In this document: positions 5,134-10,040 of the stretch, piece after piece
Position numbering within the stretch: the stretch's first letter is position 1
Layout: each line of letters opens with the position of its first letter
Source of the DNA: an uncultured Actinomycetes bacterium
GTDB taxonomy: Bacteria; Actinomycetota; Acidimicrobiia; IMCC26256; PALSA-555
Assembly: GCA_937927875.1 (NCBI GenBank)
Contig: CALEYV010000099.1
Span: 1-10,040 of the forward strand
Length of the DNA: 10,040 nt
Direction of reading: 5' to 3'
The notes under the pieces: model-generated
Told to the model about the DNA's origin: nothing
The model's input: the letters and a program-made list of their open reading frames with translations, nothing else
The model's database searches: none
Translations under genes and position numbers: made by a program

Positions 5134-8100
5134 AGATGCAGTCGGGGCCGAGCAGGATCCGCAGCTCCGCGAACAAGCCGTTGGTGGCGTCGACGCGGAA
5201 CTCGTCGGCCAGCCGCAGGACGGTCGTGCGCTCGGGACGCTCGAGGTGCACGAACACCGGACTGTCGCCCTCGTGGCGGCGGAGCAGCTCCCGCAGCTCG
5301 TCGACCCGCTGATCGGACAGCCGGGCCAGCGGGACCCGCACCCGCAGCGGCGGCGCGCCGTCGAGGTCGATCTCGGGCCGGGTCAGCTCCATGGCCACGA
5401 TCTTGGGCTGCTCGTCCCGCCGGTCGAGGCGGCCCCGCACGCACACGATGGCGTCGTCCTCGAGGAGCTGCCCGACGTCGGCCATCGTCTTCGGGAACAC
5501 GATCACGTCCAGCGCCGCGCCGAGGTCCTCGAGCACGAACGTCGCCATGAGGTCGCCGCGCTTGGTGTACTTGCGGGTCAGGGCGGTGACGACCCCGCCG
5601 ACCGTGTGGAGCTCGCCCTCCCGGCTGTCGCGGAACTCGGCCAGCGTGCAGTCGACGTGGCGGCGGAGCAGCCGCTCGGTGCCGAGCAGCGGGTGGTCGC
5701 TGACGTAGAGCCCGAGCATCTCCTTCTCGAAGTCGAGCCGGGTCTTGCGGTCGAACTCCTTGTCGGGGATGTCGAGCCGCTCCGTGAGCCCGGACCCGGC
5801 CTCGTCGCCGGGCTCGCCGTCGCCGAAGAGGCTGAGGATGCCGGCCTCGCGCTCGCGCCGGCGGTTCACCGCGTGGTCGATGATCGGCTCGAAGACGAGC
5901 AGCAGGCCCTGGCGGGGATGCCCGAGGGAGTCGAAGCCGCCCGCCTTGATGAGCGACTCGATGGTGCGCTTGTTCAGCGCCGCCGGGTCGACCCGGTTGC
6001 AGAAGTCATAGAAGTCGCGGAACGGGCCGCCCTCGGTGCGGGCGGTCACGATCATCGCCACCACCCCCTCCCCGACGTTGCGCACCGCCGAGAGCCCGAA
6101 CCGGATCGACGCCGGGCCGTCGGTGCTGCCCCGCACCGAGAAGTCCGCCACCGACTCGTTCACGTCCGGGACCAGCACCGAGATGCCGAGCTGGCGGCAC
6201 TCGCTCAGGAACACCGCCGTCTGGTCCTTGTTGGTGCGGACGCTCGTGAGCAGGGCGGCGAGGAACTCGACCGGGTGGTTCGCCTTCAGGTAGGCGGTCT
6301 GGTAGGCGAGGTAGCCGTAGCCGACCGAGTGCGACTTGTTGAACGAGTAGTCGGCGAACGGCTCGATGGTGTCGAAGATCCGCTCCCCGAACGCCCGGTC
6401 GTGGCCCTGGGCGACGCAGCCGTCGACGAACTTCGAGCGCTCCTGGGCGATGAGGGACCGGATCTTCTTGCCGGTCGCCTTCCGGAGGTTGTCGGCCTCC
6501 TCGAGCGTGTACCCGGCCAGCTGCTGCGCGACCCGCATCAGCTGCTCCTGGTAGATCATCAGCCCGTACGTGGGGGCGAGGATCTCCTCCAGGTCCGGGT
6601 GCGGGTAGTCGACCAGGCGCCGCCCGTTCTTGCGGTCCGCGTACTCGGTGTGCCAGTTCTGGGCCATCGGCCCCGGCCGGTACAGCGCGACGAGGGCGGC
6701 GACGTCCTCGAAGCTCGTGGGGGCGAGCCGCTGCAGCAAGGCCCGGACCGGGCCGCCCTCCAGCTGGAACACGCCGACCGTGTCACCCCGCCGCAGCAGG
6801 TCGAACGTCTTCGGGTCGTCGAGCGGCACCGCGTCGATGTGCGGGCGGGTGCCGGTCGACGCCTCGACGAGGTCGAGGGTGATCTCGAGCACGTCCAGGT
6901 TGCGGAGCCCGAGGAAGTCCATCTTCAGCAGGCCGAGTCGCTCGACGCCGTGCATCTCGTACTGGGTCACGGTCGGGCCGTCGCCGACGTCGCGGCCCGG
7001 CTCGGGCTTGCGCTGGATGGGCAGGTACTCGGTGAGCGGCTGCCGGGTGATCACGACCGCGGCGGCGTGGATGCCGTCCTGGCGGCGCAGCCCCTCGAGG
7101 CCCCGGGCCACGTCGATGACCCGCTTGGCGTCGGGGTCGACCGAGTAGAGGTCTCGCAGATCGGAGGCCATCTTGTAGCCGTCGCCGTGGCCGGTGACCT
7201 CCTCGAGGCAGGCCCGGAGCGGGGTGTCGCGGCCCATGATGAGCGGCGGCATGAGCTTGGCGATCCGGTCGCCCATCCCGTACGGGTAGCCGAGCACCCG
7301 GGACGCGTCGCGCACCGCGGCTCGGGCCTTGATCGTCGAGAAGGTGATGATCTGCGCGACGCGGTCGTCGCCGTACCGCTCGGCGGCGTACCGGATCATC
7401 TCGCCCCGGAAGCGGGAGTCGAAGTCCATGTCGATGTCGGGCATCTCGTGCCGGCCCGGGTTCAGGAACCGCTCGAACAGCAGGTCGTAGCGGATGGGGT
7501 CGATGTCGACGATGCGCAGCGAGTACGCGACGCAGGACCCGGCCGCGCTGCCCCGCCCCGGGCCGACCCGGATCCCCCGCTCCCGCGCGTAGCGCACCAG
7601 GTCCCAGACGACGAGGAAGTAGGCCGAGAAGCCCATCGTCTTGATGACGTCGAGCTCGAACTCGAGCCGCTCGCTGACCGCCAGCGGCAGTGGCGCCCCG
7701 TACCGCTCCGCCGCGCCCTGCAGCGTGAGCTCGCGCAGATACGAGTCCTCGTCGTGGCCGTCCGGCGTCGCGAAGGCGGGCAGCACCGCCCGGTCGAACT
7801 CGATCTCCACGTCGGCCCGCTCCGCGATGAGCAGCGTGTTGTCGCAGGCGTCCTCGTGGTCGGCGAACAGCGCCCGCATCTCGGCGGCCGACTTCAGGTA
7901 GAACTCCTCGCCCTCGAACTTGAGCCGCTTCGGGTCGTCCTGCATGGACCCGGTCTGGACGCAGAGGAGCGCGTCGTGGGCCTCGGCGTCCTCCCGGCGC
8001 GTGTAGTGGCTGTCGTTGGTGGCGAGCAGCGGCGCGCCGAGGTCGCGCCCGATGTCGAGCAGGTGCCGGTTCACCTTGTGCTGGTCGGCGAGCCCGTGGT

Positions 8101-8632
8101 CCTGCAGCTCGATGAAGAACTGGCCGCGGCCCAGCACGTCCTGGAAGCGGCCCGCCAGCTCGCGCGCGCCGGCCTCGTCGTCGGCGAGCAGCCGCTGGCA
8201 CACCGCGCTGCCGAGACAGCCACTGGTCGCGATCAGCCCCTCGCGGTGCTCCTCGAGCAGCTCGAAGTCGACCCGGGGCTTGTAGAAGAACCCGTCGAGG
8301 TACGCGAGCGACGACACCTTGATGAGGTTGCGGTACCCGGCGTCGTTCTCGGCCAGCAGCGTGAGATGGAAGATGTCGTGGTCGTCGCGCCGGGGCCGGT
8401 CGAACCGGCTGTGGGTGACGAAGTACGCCTCCATGCCGATGATCGGCTTGATGCCGGCCGCTCGCGCGGCGGCGTAGAAGTCGAGGACCCCGTACATGTT
8501 CCCGTGGTCGGTGATCCCGACCGCGGGCTGCCCGTCGGCGACCGCGGTGGCGATGACATCGGGGACCCGCGCCGCTCCGTCGAGCATCGAGTACTCGGTG
8601 TGCAGGTGCAGGTGCACGAAGGACGTGGCCAC
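5129..8632 (-). CDS. dnaE: DNA polymerase III alpha subunit, replicative DnaE with PHP domain
   Basis: The catalytic subunit of the chromosomal replicase; 1167 residues, usual for actinobacterial DnaE1. The N-terminal PHP domain (about 5-275) begins FVHLHLHTEYSMLDGA and keeps all nine expected metal ligands: H9, H11, D18, H43, E68, H89, C139, D207 and H209. This suggests an active proofreading nuclease, as known for M. tuberculosis DnaE1. The polymerase core carries GPGRGSAAGS (357-366), catalytic D401 and D403 in PDIDMDF, and D572 in KMDFLGL. FNKSHSVGYGYLAYQTAYLK (764-783) is a family hallmark, and an OB-fold segment lies around 1005-1085. The GTG at 8632 fits the family N-terminus. The frame is open much farther upstream, but that part overlaps the phosphodiesterase gene in a wrong frame. 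A GGGGA lies close before the GTG. An inverted pair of DnaA-box-like 9-mers precedes it. Confidence 0.97.
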   Translation of the reverse strand: MATSFVHLHLHTEYSMLDGAARVPDVIATAVADGQPAVGITDHGNMYGVLDFYAAARAAGIKPIIGMEAYFVTHSRFDRPRRDDHDIFHLTLLAENDAGYRNLIKVSSLAYLDGFFYKPRVDFELLEEHREGLIATSGCLGSAVCQRLLADDEAGARELAGRFQDVLGRGQFFIELQDHGLADQHKVNRHLLDIGRDLGAPLLATNDSHYTRREDAEAHDALLCVQTGSMQDDPKRLKFEGEEFYLKSAAEMRALFADHEDACDNTLLIAERADVEIEFDRAVLPAFATPDGHDEDSYLRELTLQGAAERYGAPLPLAVSERLEFELDVIKTMGFSAYFLVVWDLVRYARERGIRVGPGRGSAAGSCVAYSLRIVDIDPIRYDLLFERFLNPGRHEMPDIDMDFDSRFRGEMIRYAAERYGDDRVAQIITFSTIKARAAVRDASRVLGYPYGMGDRIAKLMPPLIMGRDTPLRACLEEVTGHGDGYKMASDLRDLYSVDPDAKRVIDVARGLEGLRRQDGIHAAAVVITRQPLTEYLPIQRKPEPGRDVGDGPTVTQYEMHGVERLGLLKMDFLGLRNLDVLEITLDLVEASTGTRPHIDAVPLDDPKTFDLLRRGDTVGVFQLEGGPVRALLQRLAPTSFEDVAALVALYRPGPMAQNWHTEYADRKNGRRLVDYPHPDLEEILAPTYGLMIYQEQLMRVAQQLAGYTLEEADNLRKATGKKIRSLIAQERSKFVDGCVAQGHDRAFGERIFDTIEPFADYSFNKSHSVGYGYLAYQTAYLKANHPVEFLAALLTSVRTNKDQTAVFLSECRQLGISVLVPDVNESVADFSVRGSTDGPASIRFGLSAVRNVGEGVVAMIVTARTEGGPFRDFYDFCNRVDPAALNKRTIESLIKAGGFDSLGHPRQGLLLVFEPIIDHAVNRRREREAGILSLFGDGEPGDEAGSGLTERLDIPDKEFDRKTRLDFEKEMLGLYVSDHPLLGTERLLRRHVDCTLAEFRDSREGELHTVGGVVTALTRKYTKRGDLMATFVLEDLGAALDVIVFPKTMADVGQLLEDDAIVCVRGRLDRRDEQPKIVAMELTRPEIDLDGAPPLRVRVPLARLSDQRVDELRELLRRHEGDSPVFVHLERPERTTVLRLADEFRVDATNGLFAELRILLGPDCIC

Positions 8633-8657
8633 GGTCCCCGATCTCGTGCCGGTCCCC

Positions 8658-8692
8658 GTTGTCCACAGGGTCCCGGCGCCCCTGTGGAGAAC
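8658..8692. promoter_or_regulatory. inverted pair of DnaA-box-like sites upstream of dnaE
   Basis: GTTGTCCACAGG (8658-8669) and CCTGTGGAGAAC (8681-8692) are reverse complements except at one position, with 11 nt between them. They contain TTGTCCACA on the plus strand and TTCTCCACA on the minus strand. The first equals the 9-mer reported as the DnaA box in high-GC actinobacteria; the second differs by one base. They sit in the 80-bp gap between the phosphodiesterase stop and the dnaE start, so they may let DnaA tune dnaE expression. Because the arms are complementary, the RNA could also form a hairpin in the dnaE leader; no U-tract follows. Confidence 0.5.
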
Positions 8693-8709
8693 TACATCTG
8701 TGTAACTCG

Positions 8710-8715
8710 AACCTA
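8710..8715 (-). promoter_or_regulatory. weak candidate -10 hexamer (TAGGTT) for dnaE
   Basis: The only strict TANNNT on the minus strand in the phosphodiesterase-dnaE gap begins at the phosphodiesterase TAG stop. It would place transcription start near 8702, giving a leader of about 70 nt that contains the DnaA-box pair. No clear -35 is visible, and read-through from the phosphodiesterase gene is equally possible. Confidence 0.2.
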
Positions 8716-9864
8716 CGCCGGGGACCAGCCCGCCGCAAGGGATGCTCGCCCGGGGCCGGCGAGGAGCGGGACGCGCATCTCGGCCTCGGTCACCGACCCG
8801 TGGGCCGAGATCAGGCCCGCCTCCCGGGGCAGCGCGGGGTCGATGAACGCCACCGGGCCCTTCGCCGCCAGCACGACGTCGCCGACCCGGCGGCGGGCCG
8901 GGGGTGACGGGGCGGGCCCGAGCCAGCCCTCGTCGAGGAGCTGGGCCCGGCTCAGCACCCAGGCGTCGCTCCCGAACCGCTCCGTGGCGGCCGCGACGAG
9001 GTCGGCGGCGCCGCCCGCGGACGCGTGCAGGTAGCGGAAGCGCCCGTCGCCGGAGCCGCGCTCGAACAGCCCTTGGAGGGCGGTGAGCTCGAGCCAGCCC
9101 TCGGGGCCCACGTGGACCTGCCCGTGGTCCGAGGTCACGAGCAGCGTGGCCTCCTCGGGCAGTACGTCGCGCAGCGCGCCGACGAGCTGGTCGACCGCCT
9201 GCAGCTCGGCGTCGTAGAAGCCGTCGTGCAGCCCGTGGGCGTGGGCGATCGCGTCGACGCCGTCGTAGTAGGCGTAGACGAGCGGCTCGCCCTCGGCGAT
9301 GAGGCGTCGGACCCGCTCGATGAGCGACGACACGGTGCGCCAGCCGAGGAACCGGGCGCCGCGCAGATGGGCCTCGGTGAAGCCGGTCGACTTGAACTCG
9401 GCCTTCGTCACGACCGGCACCGACCGCCCGAGGAAGGGCTGGTGGCGCTGGACCTCGAACGGCTCGGGCGGCCGCCGCCCGTTCGACGCCTGCCAGGCCA
9501 GGACGTTCAGCACCGCCCGGTCGACCAGGATGCGGTAGCCGATGACGCCGTGCTGGGACGGCGGGAGCCCGGTGGTGATCGAGGTCAGCGCGCTGGCGGT
9601 CGTGGACGGGGCCACCGTCGTGATGGGCCGGCCGTCGAGGGCGGCCAGCTCCAGGAGCCGGGTGGCGCGGCTCTGGACCGCCTCCCAGCCCAGGCCGTCG
9701 ACGACCAGCAGCACGACGGCGCGCGCGTCCCGCACCGCCGGGGGCAGCCACTCGCCCGGGCGCGCGCCGAGCAGCGCCGGGATGAGATTCACGAGGCCGG
9801 GCCCGTCGTAGCAGGGTCGGACCGGCTCCACCCCGGCAGGGTAATGGCGCCCCGGGGCGTTCAT
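8713..9864 (-). CDS. alkaline phosphatase superfamily protein, nucleotide pyrophosphatase/phosphodiesterase-like
   Basis: A 383-residue metal-dependent hydrolase of the type I phosphodiesterase/nucleotide pyrophosphatase group. Visible active-site elements are VVDGLGW with Asp56, PSTTASALTSI (86-96) with likely nucleophile Thr88, the DxxxHxxG-like D204/H208, TSDHG with Asp246-His247, and SAHGS with His355. These are the usual two-metal ligands. No signal peptide or membrane segment is apparent, so it is probably cytoplasmic (inference), unlike many secreted relatives. I chose the ATG at 9864, preceded by GAGGG; an ATG nine codons earlier (9891) is possible but has no ribosome-binding site and would leave only 8 bp to the divergent regulator. 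It lies 80 bp upstream of dnaE on the same strand and may be co-transcribed with it. The natural substrate cannot be read from sequence. Confidence 0.88.
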   Translation of the reverse strand: MNAPGRHYPAGVEPVRPCYDGPGLVNLIPALLGARPGEWLPPAVRDARAVVLLVVDGLGWEAVQSRATRLLELAALDGRPITTVAPSTTASALTSITTGLPPSQHGVIGYRILVDRAVLNVLAWQASNGRRPPEPFEVQRHQPFLGRSVPVVTKAEFKSTGFTEAHLRGARFLGWRTVSSLIERVRRLIAEGEPLVYAYYDGVDAIAHAHGLHDGFYDAELQAVDQLVGALRDVLPEEATLLVTSDHGQVHVGPEGWLELTALQGLFERGSGDGRFRYLHASAGGAADLVAAATERFGSDAWVLSRAQLLDEGWLGPAPSPPARRRVGDVVLAAKGPVAFIDPALPREAGLISAHGSVTEAEMRVPLLAGPGRASLAAGWSPA

Positions 9865-9899
9865 CGCCCTCGCTCGGGGACGCGCGACCATGGGGAGCG

Positions 9900-10040
9900 A
9901 TGAAGGTCTCGACCCGGGCCGACTACGCGGCGCGGGCGCTGCTGTCGCTGGCCCTCCACGGGCTGGATCGCCCGACCTCGGTGAAGGAGATCGCCGAGCG
10001 CACCGCGCTCCCCCAGCCGTACCTCGAGCAGATCCTCCTC
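9900..10040 (+). CDS. Rrf2-family transcriptional regulator, N-terminal part (runs off the window)
   Basis: The first 47 residues are visible: MKVSTRADYAARALLSLALH, then a winged-helix segment with SVKEIAERTALPQPYLEQILL. This is the classic Rrf2 N-terminus, in which helix-turn-helix residues around 27-47 contact DNA. Members such as IscR, NsrR and RsrR sense iron-sulfur clusters, nitric oxide or redox state, while CymR works differently. The cysteines that would decide this lie beyond the right edge, so the signal is unknown. A GGGGAG lies only 2 nt before the ATG, short for a ribosome-binding site. The gene is divergent from the phosphodiesterase with about 35 bp between starts, so it may regulate that gene or itself from this tight region. 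Confidence 0.9.
   Translation, partial: MKVSTRADYAARALLSLALHGLDRPTSVKEIAERTALPQPYLEQILL

Noticed and set aside
8658..8692. Intrinsic terminator between the phosphodiesterase and dnaE genes
   Set aside because: The stem is followed by GC-rich sequence without a U-tract in either direction.
8633..8712. LexA/SOS box upstream of dnaE
   Set aside because: No GAAC-N4-GTTC arrangement is present on either strand, and the protein is the replicative DnaE type rather than an SOS-induced DnaE2.
5246..9034. Very long plus-strand open frame opposite dnaE
   Set aside because: It is rich in Arg, Val, Glu and Asp with no recognisable domain, and is the antisense shadow of a high-GC gene whose minus-strand product is unmistakable.
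8633..9751. Open frame extending dnaE upstream by several hundred residues
   Set aside because: It translates the phosphodiesterase gene in another frame into arginine/alanine-rich sequence with no domain. The DnaE family N-terminus begins at the GTG at 8632.
9025..9903. Plus-strand open frame opposite the phosphodiesterase
   Set aside because: Antisense shadow with biased composition; the minus-strand protein has a full set of catalytic motifs.
1..10040. CRISPR array, insertion sequence, tRNA, rRNA or prophage genes
   Set aside because: I saw no direct-repeat arrays, transposase motifs, terminal inverted repeats with duplications, or RNA gene signatures; composition is uniform across the window.

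Overview
The window is about 10 kb of very GC-rich DNA from what looks like an actinobacterium. Three things point that way: a mycothiol ligase (MshC), an F420:NADPH oxidoreductase (both cofactors are typical of Actinobacteria), and a thrS-HIT gene pair that matches the Mycobacterium tuberculosis order Rv2614c-Rv2613c. A deep-branching class such as Acidimicrobiia is possible, but that is inference. All genes fit the same high-GC codon use, and I see no mobile element, CRISPR array, tRNA or rRNA.

Layout from left to right. Bases 2-4870 hold a compact minus-strand cluster, transcribed right to left: npdG/fno (F420:NADPH oxidoreductase), mshC (mycothiol ligase), thrS (threonyl-tRNA synthetase), a HIT-family AP4A phosphorylase-like gene, and a small two-helix membrane protein. 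npdG/mshC and thrS/HIT each overlap by 4 bp. mshC and thrS are separated by 43 bp that contain a perfect 7-bp hairpin and a -10-like hexamer. Bases 4919-5122 hold a plus-strand gene for a 67-residue membrane protein with a likely leaderless GTG start. It is divergent from npdG and convergent with dnaE, with only 6 bp between the two stop codons. Bases 5129-9864 hold dnaE (replicative DNA polymerase III alpha, 1167 aa) preceded by an alkaline-phosphatase-superfamily phosphodiesterase, both on the minus strand. At the right edge an Rrf2-family regulator starts on the plus strand and runs out of the window.

Functionally this is core housekeeping: thiol and F420 redox cofactor metabolism, tRNA charging, removal of the dinucleotide by-products that synthetases make, and DNA replication. 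The most notable non-coding signal is a pair of opposed DnaA-box-like 9-mers (TTGTCCACA and TTCTCCACA) within 12-bp inverted arms in the 80-bp gap in front of dnaE. Several start codons lie 7-9 nt downstream of a TANNNT hexamer without a Shine-Dalgarno sequence, which suggests leaderless transcripts. I found no evidence for a new multi-gene system. The region is mostly ordinary, with a few regulatory details worth checking.
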